From Spirirestis rafaelensis WJT71-NPBG6 (GTDB lineage Bacteria; Cyanobacteriota; Cyanobacteriia; Cyanobacteriales; Nostocaceae), in the NCBI GenBank assembly GCA_019359015.1, contig JAHHID010000028.1, positions 1-64,000 of the forward strand: a stretch of DNA of 64,000 nucleotides. The letters run 5' to 3'. The position numbers and the translations under genes are program-made. Below, piece by piece: positions 7,421-16,742 of the stretch. Position 1 is the first letter of the stretch; each line of letters opens with the position of its first letter. Below the pieces are notes generated by a model. That model did not search any database. It was given only the letters and a program-made list of their open reading frames with translations, and had not been told where the DNA came from.

Positions 7421-9140
7421 TAGCATCAATCAATCCAAAGCCCCACTTACTATCAAACGTTCCCGCTGCTTTTTGCGGGATCAAACTATTTTTGCGTAAC
7501 AATTCTTTAACACCAGCTGGGTCAAGTTTGGGGTTACGTTGCAACAACAGTGCCACCAAACCAGTAACGAAAGGTGTTGCCATACTAGTGCCAGCGGAAA
7601 CCACAAACTTAGAATTAATCATCGACGATCGCCCAAAACCTTGAGCAGTAGATGAAAGCGTAGAAACAATCATCGCTCCTGGTGCTGCGACATCCGGCTT
7701 GTGGGCATCATTCCGCAGCGGACCTTCACTGCTAAAATCAGAGATATCATGCAATTCCAAGCCCACTTCTTGAGGTTTGGCATCAATATCTGTATATTTC
7801 ACTTTCGTAGTGTAGGAAGCCACCGTAACTGCACTCTTGCAAGCTCCTGGGGAACCAATTTTCACAGCATCTTGCACGCTTTTGCCGGTGAAAAATACTG
7901 CCGAGCGATCGTCTAACGTCCACACATCCAAACGTGTTTCACTCGAACCTGTGTTGCGTATCCGCAATTGCCAAATGCCGCCCATAACTGGCATTGTACC
8001 ATTACCGCGAACTTGCACAAAGAAATTATGGTCGCCATTCATCGGATCGGGTCCTGGTGTGGCTATTTGCACCTGTGCATCTGGCAATTGGTAATCTTGG
8101 GTGGGATTGCCTTTTGTAATGATTTTTTGGAAGGGGGTAACAAAACCGTTAGGACTCCGCACAGATACTTCTAACTGACCTTTGCCAGAATACCAACCGT
8201 TTAACCAGGCAATGCCTACTTGGTTTTGAGGAACATTAAAACGCATATTACACATGCGACTGGTAGAGACTTTCGATTGAGCATGAATGTTGTCGTTACC
8301 CTCATTACCTGCGGCACAGCATACAATTCTTCCAGGACCAGTTTCAGCATCAATAATTTTTGATAAGGAATCGCTGCCATCATGAGCATCAGCGTGTCCG
8401 CCCAAGCTCAAATTTACCACTGCTGGGCGTTTTAGTTCACTGGCAACGCGGAAAATGTAACGAACTGCATCGGCAATGTGAGCATCTTGTAAATCACTTT
8501 TGACGATGACTAATTCGGCTTTTGGTGCGACACCGCTATAAGTGCTGTCAGCAGCGGAGGCAATGCCGGCAACGTGGGTGCCGTGTCCTTCTATATCCTG
8601 AGAAATTGTCAGTTGCTCTTTGCTTAATTCTGCTCCGTAAGCACCTTCTTTAACACCGGGACCGGGTAGAGTTTGATCCCAAATGCGTAAAATTCGATCT
8701 TTAAAAGCAGGGTGCTTCGCATCGATACCGGTGTCTACAATGCCAATAACGACTTTCTCCCCTGTCAGTCCGCTTTTGTTTTGAAACTCTGGCACATACA
8801 CTGCTTTTTTGGCATCATCCATCCGCAGGTGCATTTTGCGTGAAGGCTTGATGCGATGGACAACAGCTTCTTCAGATAAGGGGTCTAAACTATTTATGGG
8901 TAAGTAAGCTGTCCGCACACTTCCGGTGTTTTGGTTGACTTCGATACCTTGTTGTAATAGATGTCTTAAGTCAGCGTCTTCGTCGCAGTAAATAAAAACG
9001 ATGCTCTTGGTTTGCTGCATAGCGTTTCTGGATGCCATGATACCAAGCGATCGCTTCTGTGTAGTTAAACCTTGCGCTCCTTCGCGTTGGTAGTCTTCAT
9101 AAGCTAATAGCAGACCAGGTGAAAGTTTTTCGTGTCTCAT
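7410..9140 (-). CDS. Subtilisin-like S8 family serine peptidase
   Basis: 576 residues with an intact catalytic triad: Asp136 in GIVDTGID, His186 in GHGTHVAG and Ser519 in GTSMATP. The oxyanion Asn279 lies in CCAAGNEGND. There is no secretion signal, so it is probably cytoplasmic. Residues 1-110 form a prodomain-like region matching the small protein at 3859-4158. Residues about 295-430 are a beta-sandwich insertion (RFNVPQNQVGIAWLNGWY...) as in large S8 enzymes, and may recognise substrate. GAGGT precedes the ATG by 6 nt. Probably monocistronic given the hairpin downstream. Confidence 0.92.
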   Translation of the reverse strand: MRHEKLSPGLLLAYEDYQREGAQGLTTQKRSLGIMASRNAMQQTKSIVFIYCDEDADLRHLLQQGIEVNQNTGSVRTAYLPINSLDPLSEEAVVHRIKPSRKMHLRMDDAKKAVYVPEFQNKSGLTGEKVVIGIVDTGIDAKHPAFKDRILRIWDQTLPGPGVKEGAYGAELSKEQLTISQDIEGHGTHVAGIASAADSTYSGVAPKAELVIVKSDLQDAHIADAVRYIFRVASELKRPAVVNLSLGGHADAHDGSDSLSKIIDAETGPGRIVCCAAGNEGNDNIHAQSKVSTSRMCNMRFNVPQNQVGIAWLNGWYSGKGQLEVSVRSPNGFVTPFQKIITKGNPTQDYQLPDAQVQIATPGPDPMNGDHNFFVQVRGNGTMPVMGGIWQLRIRNTGSSETRLDVWTLDDRSAVFFTGKSVQDAVKIGSPGACKSAVTVASYTTKVKYTDIDAKPQEVGLELHDISDFSSEGPLRNDAHKPDVAAPGAMIVSTLSSTAQGFGRSSMINSKFVVSAGTSMATPFVTGLVALLLQRNPKLDPAGVKELLRKNSLIPQKAAGTFDSKWGFGLIDAKNL

Positions 9141-9782
9141 TTTTACCTCAAATTGTATTCAATTCCTGTAAGCAAAGTATTGATTTTAGCAGCATCAGCA
9201 CCAAGCGCATTAATTCACACAAGCTTATTTTTGGCGCTTTAATTCCTAATTGCCACTATAGCCATCTATAGTTTTTATAGACAACATTAAAAAAGTTACA
9301 AGTTGCAAAACTTATAACTCTGCGCTTGATAATTACTAGCTGCCAATACATACTGTGCTTCATGAATAATCCCTCTATACAAGTCTTTTGGCGCGGGTTG
9401 GCTAAAATTTTTCAGCAGTTATCTACCATAATTACCAAACTCTTATAGCACTAATAATTGTAATGAGCAAAAAAATGCTGCTTATTGATTCACCCCCAGC
9501 ATCACAGATTACGGAAAAACTTGAGTAGAGAAAAATAAAAAATTATTAAGGAAGAAATAAAAAAACATTTTAGTAAAAATTAATACCTTAATTTCAAATG
9601 ATTCAGAAAACTAAAGTTTTATAATATACTAATAAAATTCCGTAGTCGCGATTGATTTTTGACTTGTGACTTTTAACTCATAACTCCCGACTTATAACTT
9701 TTGACTGATTTTCTATCATAAGTGTGAGTCACAAATATGTAAGTATTTGTAACGATGTCTGTGAAGGTATACAGAGCGATTC
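9141..9782. other. Divergent intergenic region, about 640 bp, AT-rich
   Basis: No credible ORF. It must contain the promoters for the S8 peptidase (minus) and the amylase (plus), but no promoter stands out. A heptamer tandem repeat of TTTTGAC/ATAACTC type occupies about 9650-9712. Confidence 0.5.
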
Positions 9783-11243
9783 ATGGATATACAAACGCCA
9801 GACTGGGTTAAACATGCAGTTTTCTACCAAATCTTTCCAGATCGCTTTGCTAGAAGCAAACAGCCGCACAAACGGCTTTTGCATGAAGCACGTTGGGAAG
9901 ATTGGGAAGCAATGCCTACACTCCAAGGTTACAAAGGTGGAGACTTGTGGGGTATTCTAGAGCAGCTGGACTACATACAGGATTTAGGCATTAACGCTAT
10001 TTACTTTACGCCTATATTTCAATCGGCTAGCAATCACCGCTATCATACCCACGATTATTATCAGGTAGATCCGATGCTGGGTGGCAATGTAGCTTTTAAG
10101 GAATTGCTAGACGCAGCGCACGATCGCAATATTAAAGTTGTTTTGGATGGAGTTTTCAATCACTCCAGTCGCGGCTTTTTCTTTTTCCACGACGTTTTAG
10201 AAAATGGTCCTCATTCGCCTTGGGTAAATTGGTTTAAAATTGAAGACTGGCCCCTTTCGCCTTACAACGGTGAGTATCCTGCTAACTATGAAGGTTGGGA
10301 CGGAAATCGAGCTTTGCCAGTATTTAACCACGATAAGCCTGAAGTTCGGGAATATATCATGGAAATTGCCGAATATTGGATTAAATTAGGCGTTGACGGA
10401 TGGCGGTTAGATGTGCCGTTTGAAATAAAAACTCCTGGTTTTTGGCAAGAATTTCGCGTTCGCGTTAAAGCCATCAATCCTGATGCATACATTGTTGGCG
10501 AAGTTTGGGGAGATTCCCGCGAGTGGTTGGATGGTACTCAATTCGACGGGGTGATGAATTACTTGTTTGCAGGACCAACGATCGCTTTTGCCGCAGGCGA
10601 TCGCGTAGACTTAGAACAAGTGCAAAGTCGCGACTATAAACCCTATCCACCCTTATTTGCTGCCGAGTACGCTGAAAAAATCCAGGAACTATTGCAATTT
10701 TATCCTTGGGAAATTCAGCTAACTCAACTAAATTTACTTGCAAGTCACGATACAGCCAGATTGATGTCGATTGCTGGTGGTGATGTTGCGAGTGTAGATT
10801 TAGCAACTTTATTAGTATTAACCTATCCCGGTGCGCCCAGCATTTACTATGGTGATGAAGTTGGTTTACCTGGTGCGATCGATCCCGACTCGCGTCGTGG
10901 CTTTCCTTTAGAAGCTAACTGGAATCGAGAAATCCTTAATACTCACCGTGAATTAATTGCTTTACGTCACTCTTACCCATGTTTGCGTATAGGGGATTAC
11001 CGAGTCCTCTATGCTCAAGGAGCACTTTACGTCTTTGCGCGAACTTTGGGAACCGAGGAATTAATAATTGCCGTTAACGTTGGTACTGCCGAAGCAAAAG
11101 CCAACTTAGAATCTGTAAATCTGCAATCTCAACCCGACAAACTTCTATTTGGCACCGCTGAAGTTGAGTGGAATGTTGAGAAAGAGAAGCAACTTTCTTT
11201 GACTCTTGCTCCACGCAGTGCCTGCATCTTGGGTGTAGGTTAA
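9783..11243 (+). CDS. GH13 alpha-amylase family glycoside hydrolase (neopullulanase/cyclomaltodextrinase-like)
   Basis: Cytoplasmic alpha-glucan hydrolase with no signal peptide. The (beta/alpha)8 barrel motifs are all present: DGVFNHSS (122-129), the nucleophile Asp210 in GWRLDVP, the acid/base Glu240 in IVGEVW and Asp323 in ASHDTARL. The short start directly at the barrel (VFYQIFPDRFA) and the GGDLWGI motif fit neopullulanase-type GH13 enzymes that lack the usual N-terminal domain. It may act on maltodextrins from glycogen; glgC is nearby but not in the same operon. It ends with a strong terminator. Confidence 0.92.
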   Translation: MDIQTPDWVKHAVFYQIFPDRFARSKQPHKRLLHEARWEDWEAMPTLQGYKGGDLWGILEQLDYIQDLGINAIYFTPIFQSASNHRYHTHDYYQVDPMLGGNVAFKELLDAAHDRNIKVVLDGVFNHSSRGFFFFHDVLENGPHSPWVNWFKIEDWPLSPYNGEYPANYEGWDGNRALPVFNHDKPEVREYIMEIAEYWIKLGVDGWRLDVPFEIKTPGFWQEFRVRVKAINPDAYIVGEVWGDSREWLDGTQFDGVMNYLFAGPTIAFAAGDRVDLEQVQSRDYKPYPPLFAAEYAEKIQELLQFYPWEIQLTQLNLLASHDTARLMSIAGGDVASVDLATLLVLTYPGAPSIYYGDEVGLPGAIDPDSRRGFPLEANWNREILNTHRELIALRHSYPCLRIGDYRVLYAQGALYVFARTLGTEELIIAVNVGTAEAKANLESVNLQSQPDKLLFGTAEVEWNVEKEKQLSLTLAPRSACILGVG

Positions 11244-11248
11244 ACAAT

Positions 11249-11285
11249 AAATAAAGATGGTAGGCAATGCCCACCATCTTTATTT
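11249..11285 (+). terminator. Strong bidirectional hairpin after the amylase gene
   Basis: AAATAAAGATGGT (11249-11261) and ACCATCTTTATTT (11273-11285) pair perfectly over 13 bp around AGGCAATGCCC. It follows the amylase TAA by 5 nt. The loop sequence recurs in the hairpin after tRNA-Pro. Confidence 0.8.
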
Positions 11286-11442
11286 AGTAATATCAAAGCA
11301 GAGAGCAAGCGATCGCTTGTTATGTGCTTTAATTACTTAGATACAGAAGATTGCAGGTTTATGAAGTACAGCATCTAAGGATAGAAAGCTAAATATAAAG
11401 CCTTTTCCACTTCTGACTTCTGAATTCTGAATTCTGCTGTAT

Positions 11443-11742
11443 CTAACCTAATGAACTACCTGCTTGTTTGAGCAGAGAACCTAACTCTTCAGCTTGCGCG
11501 TTACCAGCACCAGCAGATGAAGTCTTTTCACCAAGGCTGTTTAACAGCTGACTTAGTGAGTCAGGAGTAGCAGTACCATTTACTAGAGCTGCTTTGAGTT
11601 GACCTAAAGCACTAGCAATTTCAGGTGCAGCAGTCTTAAGTTCGTTTTCCCAGCTTTCGATGTTGCTTACCGCTGCATCAGCTGGAATAGAAGTTAAACC
11701 ACTCTTTAAGGCTGAGATAGTTGCATTTAAATCGGCTGCCAT
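11443..11742 (-). CDS. Small helical protein of unknown function
   Basis: 99 residues from the ATG at 11742, chosen over the codon at 11757 because GGAGA lies 8 nt upstream of it. Ala/Ser/Leu-rich and predicted largely helical (MAADLNATISALKSGLTSIP...). No signal peptide, membrane span or known motif. The low-complexity C-terminus (SSAGAGNAQAEELGSLLKQAG) is acidic-neutral. It lies between two terminators and looks monocistronic. Function not recognised. Confidence 0.7.
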   Translation of the reverse strand: MAADLNATISALKSGLTSIPADAAVSNIESWENELKTAAPEIASALGQLKAALVNGTATPDSLSQLLNSLGEKTSSAGAGNAQAEELGSLLKQAGSSLG

Positions 11743-11757
11743 GAGTAGATTCTCCAT

Positions 11758-12119
11758 TAGTTAATTGGCGGTATTTGCTTGTAAAAAAATGCACAGTAAT
11801 TGACAGCATCAATCACCGCTTTTTCAGCTGGTTTAATGTCTTCATTAGGAAGATGCCACGCAATATTGACAACCTTCACCTAAAGACCAAGCTTTATTAG
11901 CGGTATCTGCAATACCTACTATGAATTTTCGTAACAAACTTAATCGATAGTATTAATTTTTGCTAAGAAAATACATCTATCTTTGGGATAAGTTATGGTA
12001 TCCATCGATACAGTTTTCTTTTTAATTGTCGCAAAAAAACGCAAAAACCCGGTCTTAGATAAACCGGGTTTGTTAGGGCAAGTAATTTTTATAACTACGC
12101 TTTCTGCCAGAGCAAATAT
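11758..12119. other. Intergenic between small protein and FAS1 gene
   Basis: No supported gene. It contains the terminator of the FAS1 gene on the minus strand (12040-12071). A plus-strand reading frame across 11995-12330 is the antisense of that terminator and gene. Confidence 0.5.
12040..12071 (-). terminator. Terminator of the FAS1 gene
   Basis: On the minus strand AAACCCGGT..ACCGGGTTT forms a 9-bp stem (12045-12053 with 12063-12071) followed by TTT GCG TTTTTTT. It starts about 49 bp after the FAS1 stop codon. Confidence 0.8.
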
Positions 12120-12542
12120 TTACCCACCAGCAACCATAGCAGGCATCAACACTTGGTCAATAACATGGATTACGCCATTATCGGTGAGAATATCAGTTTT
12201 GAGGACATTGGCATCATTGACTTTTATTTTGCCGTCAGCAGACTCGATCGCTAAAACTGAACCCTCGACGGTCTCTGCTTCTTCAAGTTGCGCTAAGTCA
12301 TCGGATCTGACATCGCCAAAGGCAAGATGATACGCCACAATCTTTTTTAGCTTGGGGATATCTTGCAGCAACGCATCTAAAGTTCCTTCGGGTAGCTTGG
12401 CAAAAGCTTCATCAGTCGGTGCAAACACTGTATAAGAACCAGGAGTGTTGAGAATTTCCTCATCGAGTTTGGTAGCTTTAACAGCTTTAATGAGGGTGTT
12501 GAAGTTTCCGGCTTTGACAGCGGTTTCCAGAAGGTTAGCCAT
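12120..12542 (-). CDS. Fasciclin (FAS1) domain protein
   Basis: 140 residues forming one FAS1 domain, with hallmark TVFAPTDEAFAKLP (FAS1 H1), YHLAFGD and the C-terminal GVIHVIDQVLMP (H2). FAS1 domains act in adhesion or extracellular matrix. This copy has no obvious signal peptide, as in many single-domain cyanobacterial FAS1 proteins, so its location is unclear. It is divergent from rpoZ across a 134-bp region. Confidence 0.93.
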   Translation of the reverse strand: MANLLETAVKAGNFNTLIKAVKATKLDEEILNTPGSYTVFAPTDEAFAKLPEGTLDALLQDIPKLKKIVAYHLAFGDVRSDDLAQLEEAETVEGSVLAIESADGKIKVNDANVLKTDILTDNGVIHVIDQVLMPAMVAGG

Positions 12543-12676
12543 GCGATCGCTTTAATTAATTAATTTGGTGTTACAAGTTACTTATAAATAGACAATCATC
12601 CTATTAACCTCTATCAACAGAGCAGTATATCTATCTGTGCTGCTAAACTGGGGAATGACCCCAAGAACCACCGACT

Positions 12677-12913
12677 ATGCTAAAGCGTTCTAAATTCGAG
12701 ACAACTCAGTCCCAAATTATGCACCGTTCTGAGGATCTGATTAGTGCAGCCTCAAATCGCTACCGCATTACGGTTCAGGTGGCAAATCGTGCCAAACGTC
12801 GGCGTTATGAAGACTTTGAAAATAATGAAGATGTAATGATGAAGCCAGTACTCCGGGCAATTATCGAGATGTCTGATGAACTTACTCAACCCGAAATTAT
12901 TGGCGAATTATAA
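12677..12913 (+). CDS. rpoZ: RNA polymerase omega subunit
   Basis: 78 residues matching cyanobacterial omega: the N-terminus has the [20 protein letters not shown] and [14 protein letters not shown] helices that contact beta-prime, then [14 protein letters not shown]. It assists assembly and stability of RNA polymerase. The following gene begins 23 bp after its stop, so the two probably share a transcript. Confidence 0.93.
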   Translation: MLKRSKFETTQSQIMHRSEDLISAASNRYRITVQVANRAKRRRYEDFENNEDVMMKPVLRAIIEMSDELTQPEIIGEL

Positions 12914-12935
12914 AAAATCGCTCCACAAAGGTAGA

Positions 12936-13439
12936 ATGAGCAAAAAATCATCGTTCATTCAACCGTACTTGCAAGCACTCACTGCCTTAATGGTAGTGAG
13001 TTTGCTTGTTTTCGGTTCAGGAGTGGGCGAATTAATTCACACAAATTTCTTTGGTATCCAACCTGCGGTAGCCCAAAGAATTAGTCCCGGTGAAGTTTGG
13101 CAGCAAGTATATCAACAATTACCCGACTTCCCACGGGAAAATAAGTACATCAACAAAGAATCTGGCAAAGTTGCTGAAAATAATACCCTAGCAAGTCGCT
13201 TGCTCAGATATCATGTTTATGTAAAAGAACGTGCGCCAAATTACCGATTAGATTGGAAGTTAACTTTGGCTGATTACCTGGGTGCAAATGAAGTTATGTA
13301 TGTGACGACCTATCCAGGTAACGACACTTTACGCCAAAATCCTCTCGAAGGCGATCGCGCAGCCATTTCTCGTCTTAACATTAGCCAGCGAAACGCCTTA
13401 GTGCAAGTTTTAGTCAATATCTTTACCCCCAAAAGCTAG
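12936..13439 (+). CDS. Secreted/periplasmic protein of unknown function, conserved next to rpoZ
   Basis: 167 residues from the ATG at 12936, which has AAAGGTAG just upstream; earlier in-frame codons overlap rpoZ and are less likely. A basic N-terminus and hydrophobic core (ALTALMVVSLLVFGSG) end in AVAQ, a likely signal-peptidase site. The mature part (about 130 residues) contains PDFPRENKYINKESGK and a YHVYVKERAPNYRLDWKLTLADYLG stretch. No catalytic motif is recognised. Function unknown. Confidence 0.75.
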   Translation: MSKKSSFIQPYLQALTALMVVSLLVFGSGVGELIHTNFFGIQPAVAQRISPGEVWQQVYQQLPDFPRENKYINKESGKVAENNTLASRLLRYHVYVKERAPNYRLDWKLTLADYLGANEVMYVTTYPGNDTLRQNPLEGDRAAISRLNISQRNALVQVLVNIFTPKS

Positions 13440-13509
13440 GGATTAGGGATTAGGGACTAGAAACTAAAAAAGAATTATTATATTATCTATACCCAATGCC
13501 CCATCCCCT

Positions 13510-13881
13510 ATGCCCCATGCCCAATTAATAAAAAGTGGATCTGGTTGGCGTATTGGCTGGAATCCTAACGCACCTGAATTTAAAGGTTTAGTGGGTACAG
13601 ATGATTGGGCGATCGAATTAACCGAAGCCGAGTTAAATGACTTTTGTCGGCTCCTAGCGCAGCTAGCAGACACCATGAAGCAACTCAAAGACGAATTGAT
13701 GGATGAAGAGAAAATCGCCTGCGAAGCCGAAAGCGATTTATTATGGATGGAAGTTGAAGGCTATCCCCACGCCTACAGCTTGCGGTTTATCCTCAATACA
13801 GGGCGTTGTGTAGAAGGTAAATGGAATGCTGATGCTGTTGCTGGTTTGCTGCAAGCCGCTGCAACGCTCAAAGTATTTTGA
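13510..13881 (+). CDS. DUF1818 family protein
   Basis: 123 residues. The core SGSGWRIGWNPNAPEFKGLVG, followed by DDWAIELTEAELNDFCRLL and a C-terminal RCVEGKWNADAVAGLLQA, is the cyanobacterial/plastid DUF1818 family, structurally similar to the plant PurA/Whirly-like fold. Molecular role unknown. The first codons arise from an ATGCCCC-type tandem repeat, so the exact start is uncertain. Confidence 0.8.
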   Translation: MPHAQLIKSGSGWRIGWNPNAPEFKGLVGTDDWAIELTEAELNDFCRLLAQLADTMKQLKDELMDEEKIACEAESDLLWMEVEGYPHAYSLRFILNTGRCVEGKWNADAVAGLLQAAATLKVF

Positions 13882-13989
13882 ATCAATCAAAGTTATTGTT
13901 TTTCTTTAACCTTGTGCTAATATAGTCAAGTTGACTCGATTGATTTTAGATTCAAAACTGAAAAAGTTCCAAATCTATAATCTAATGAA

Positions 13990-14063
13990 CGGGGCGTAGC
14001 GCAGCTTGGTAGCGCGCCACTTTGGGGTAGTGGAGGTCGTGGGTTCGAATCCCGCCGCTCCGA
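13990..14063 (+). tRNA. tRNA-Pro (anticodon GGG)
   Basis: A 74-nt cloverleaf. Acceptor arms CGGGGCG (13990-13996) and CGCTCCG (14056-14062) pair, with discriminator A14063. The D stem is GCGC/GCGC. The anticodon stem CCACT/AGTGG encloses TTGGGGT, giving anticodon GGG at 14024-14026. The T arm is GTGGG-TTCGAAT-CCCGC. The CCA end is not encoded. Confidence 0.96.
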
Positions 14064-14091
14064 TTGAAAAAGTAATATTTCGTAAAAGTGT

Positions 14092-14129
14092 AAACTGTAG
14101 TGTGGGCAATGCCCAAGCTACGGTTTTTT
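14092..14129 (+). terminator. Terminator after tRNA-Pro
   Basis: AAACTGTAG (14092-14100) pairs with CTACGGTTT (14118-14126) with one G-T, enclosing a GGGCAATGCCC mini-palindrome, and is followed by a T-run. Confidence 0.7.
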
Positions 14130-14153
14130 AGTAATTACTAATCTAAAATCGGT

Positions 14154-15767
14154 ATGACATCCGCACCCCAGCTACTAACCGATCCATTTCTGCAACTACC
14201 CACAGAAACATCAATACGAGTTGTTTGGTTTACCGAGTTTGTTGGTGAACACACAGTAACTTATGGCGAAAATCTCGATAAAACAGTTGTTGCTACTACA
14301 ACTAAACTTAGTCGCACACGAGAAGACCAAAACTCCCAAGTAGCAAATCAAACCCAATATCAACAACCAGTCAAACGCGATATTTGGCGACACGAAGCTG
14401 AGATTACTGGTTTAACCTTGGGTGTGCGGGTCAACTATCGCGTCACCAGCGTGCGCGAAGATGGCGAGAGTGTTAGCAGCGATGTGTTTACCCTTGCACC
14501 TTTGCCAAAACCAGGTACACCGCTGAAAATTTTGCTTACTTCTGACCATCAAATCAAGCCGATGGTAGCAGCAAATCTGCAATCATGTGTGGAAACAGTT
14601 GGACGAGTGGACGCAGTTTTGTTTGCGGGTGATTTGGTTAATGTAAGCGATCGCGCTAGCGAATGGTTTGATGATAATTGTGGCGGTGCTTTTTTTCCGT
14701 GTTTGCAAGGTCGCGCCAATTATAAAATAGATAATACATATTACACTGGCGGGCAAATAATTCAACATGCACCAATGTTTACTTGCATCGGTAATCATGA
14801 AATTATGGGGCGTTTTGCCAGAACAAAAAGTTTAAATGATGAATTTGATGATACGATTCCTCGTACAATAGCCCAAAAGTTCTATGGAAAAGAATCCCTA
14901 AAAGATAATTCTTTTAATACTGATACTTACGAAGAGATTTTCACGCTCCCCGAAAGTAAAGAAGGCGGTAAAACTTATTATGCAACTAGCTTTGGTGATG
15001 TGCGTTTAGTAGTACTTTACGCGACGAATATGTGGCGAACTCCTAACATGGATGCAGACGCAAAAGGTAGGTATCGAGAACGAGATGCTGATTTAAAAAC
15101 AAGTGAAAATTGGGGTTACGGACAGCATATTTATGAGGCGATCGCTAAAGGTAGTAAGCAATATAATTGGTTAGTGCAAGAACTCAACAGCCCAGAGTTT
15201 AAACAAGCAAAATACAAAGTTGTCATGTTACATCATCCGCCCCATTCTTTGGGTGGTAACATTGTTCCTGCATATACCGATCCAGTGCAGATAATTGAAC
15301 GAGATGAAGATGGTAATATTAAAGCAGTGCGTTATGAATATCCGAAAAATGCAGATTATATTATTCAGGATATTATACCATTACTAGAAGCCGCTAAAGT
15401 ACAATTTGTATTTTATGGGCATTCGCATTTGTGGAACCGCTTTTGTAGTCAGTCGGGAATCCACTTTTTGGAAACATCTAATGTTGGTAATTCTTACGGC
15501 GCTCACTGGGGTGAAAACAAGCGAGAAGTGCCAATTGGATATCAAGAAGATTATGCGGAACTTGGCAATCCAAATGCTTTAGAGCCAATTTTACCATCAA
15601 TTGCCCCACTGCTAGGTGAAGATGGTAAACCTTTACCTTATATTGCCAGTAATGACATCACTGTTTTCAGCATCTTCGACACAGAAACGGGTACAATTAG
15701 CAGCTATCGTTTTGATACTCGCAAACCAGATTCAAAAGTTGTTAAGTTTGATGAATTGAGTTTATAA
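14154..15767 (+). CDS. Metallophosphoesterase (purple-acid-phosphatase-like, N-terminal FN3-like domain)
   Basis: 537 residues. About 1-120 is a beta-sandwich resembling the FN3-like domain of purple acid phosphatases (SIRVVWFTEF...ITGLTLGVRVNYRV). The calcineurin-like domain follows, with SDHQ near 130, GDLVN near 159, GNHE near 213, HHPPH near 365 and GHSH near 422, supplying the dimetal ligands. No clear signal peptide, which is unusual for this group. Likely substrate is a phosphomonoester or diester, not determinable here. Confidence 0.88.
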   Translation: MTSAPQLLTDPFLQLPTETSIRVVWFTEFVGEHTVTYGENLDKTVVATTTKLSRTREDQNSQVANQTQYQQPVKRDIWRHEAEITGLTLGVRVNYRVTSVREDGESVSSDVFTLAPLPKPGTPLKILLTSDHQIKPMVAANLQSCVETVGRVDAVLFAGDLVNVSDRASEWFDDNCGGAFFPCLQGRANYKIDNTYYTGGQIIQHAPMFTCIGNHEIMGRFARTKSLNDEFDDTIPRTIAQKFYGKESLKDNSFNTDTYEEIFTLPESKEGGKTYYATSFGDVRLVVLYATNMWRTPNMDADAKGRYRERDADLKTSENWGYGQHIYEAIAKGSKQYNWLVQELNSPEFKQAKYKVVMLHHPPHSLGGNIVPAYTDPVQIIERDEDGNIKAVRYEYPKNADYIIQDIIPLLEAAKVQFVFYGHSHLWNRFCSQSGIHFLETSNVGNSYGAHWGENKREVPIGYQEDYAELGNPNALEPILPSIAPLLGEDGKPLPYIASNDITVFSIFDTETGTISSYRFDTRKPDSKVVKFDELSL

Positions 15768-16272
15768 GGCGCTTTTGATTATTAAGCGATATCTAATCCC
15801 TCTTTTGTTACTCTAGGAGGAGAAAAATGACCTCTAATTCTGAACCCCAAGCAGAATCATAGATTAGGCGATCGCATTCTGGTATTTGTAATTTTGATAC
15901 CCTTGTTGCGAAAGTACCTAAAAACAAGGTTTATGGATTATTCTCTACCAAAGGTGACAAAATCAGGATAAGGTTTGCGTACCGTGTCGCAGACAAGGCT
16001 ACGCAAACATTAACGCTTGACGATCGCCTCAAGGCAATTGTAATTATCGAGTTATTAAATTTTATGAATAATTAAAATTACTAAAAATAATTAAAAGGAA
16101 TTTGCTCATTAACGCTTTATCAGTTAATCAACTTTCAGTAATCTATCCTTAGATAAGGAAAACAATGATAATTGTAAAGTCATATTACAAAGCTTTCAAA
16201 AATATTTAGAAATCGTCAAGAATCCAAACAAGGCTTTAACCTAGAACCTAGTAGGAGAGACTGGAGGCAACT
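15768..16272. other. Intergenic, 505 bp, with gene debris and one hairpin repeat
   Basis: AGGAGGAGAAAA precedes an ATG at 15827 that opens a frame of only eleven residues (MTSNSEPQAES, stop at 15862). This could be the 5' stump of a lost gene or a leader peptide. A hairpin repeat GTTTGCGTA..TACGCAAAC lies at 15973-16008. The rest is AT-rich and holds nothing recognisable. Confidence 0.45.
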
Positions 16273-16593
16273 ATGGTAAACATAAATAATATTCAAAAGT
16301 ATCGCTTTGTCTGTACGCTGACCTTTGGCGATATCTACGGGCAAATAATTGTTTGGTTAATCACGATCACTATTAGTTTAGCTGCTGCCTTGGCGCTGAT
16401 GGGTGCTAGACGACCCGTTTATGCTTTAGCTACAGTTGGACTTGTTGTTTTGCTATCGTTGCCTTTCTTGCTTTTCGCTTTCGTGACTACATTGTTAAAT
16501 CATATTGAATTGTCTCCTGTAGATGCGTCAACAAAAATGGAACCAATGCCCGGTAATGTTTCTCAGCAACAACCTGTAGAAGCAAGCAGCTGA
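16273..16593 (+). CDS. Small membrane protein of unknown function
   Basis: 106 residues with two strongly hydrophobic segments (about 22-45 and 50-75: IIVWLITITISLAAALALMG and ALATVGLVVLLSLPFLLF). A short polar C-terminal tail is rich in Pro, Gln and Ser. GGAGG precedes the ATG by about 6 nt. No family is recognised. A terminator follows at 16688. Confidence 0.65.
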   Translation: MVNINNIQKYRFVCTLTFGDIYGQIIVWLITITISLAAALALMGARRPVYALATVGLVVLLSLPFLLFAFVTTLLNHIELSPVDASTKMEPMPGNVSQQQPVEASS

Positions 16594-16687
16594 ATAAATT
16601 TGAGATTTTGGATTGCGGCTGCATAAGAAGCTTATTCTCAATCACCAATCCAAAATCCCAAAATCCAAATCCAAAATTGACGAAACC

Positions 16688-16716
16688 TCCCTGTCTTTGA
16701 GCAGGGAATTTTTTTT
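16688..16716 (+). terminator. Intrinsic terminator downstream of the small membrane protein
   Basis: TCCCTG (16688-16693) and CAGGGA (16702-16707) form a 6-bp stem followed by T8. Confidence 0.7.
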
Positions 16717-16742
16717 GATACCTTTATAGTCGTACTGAGCCG

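Noticed and set aside
10474-10806. Minus-strand ORF inside the amylase gene
   Set aside because: Fully contained in a well-supported GH13 gene on the other strand and contains no motif.
11995-12330. Plus-strand ORF of 111 codons
   Set aside because: Covers the antisense of the FAS1 gene and its terminator hairpin.
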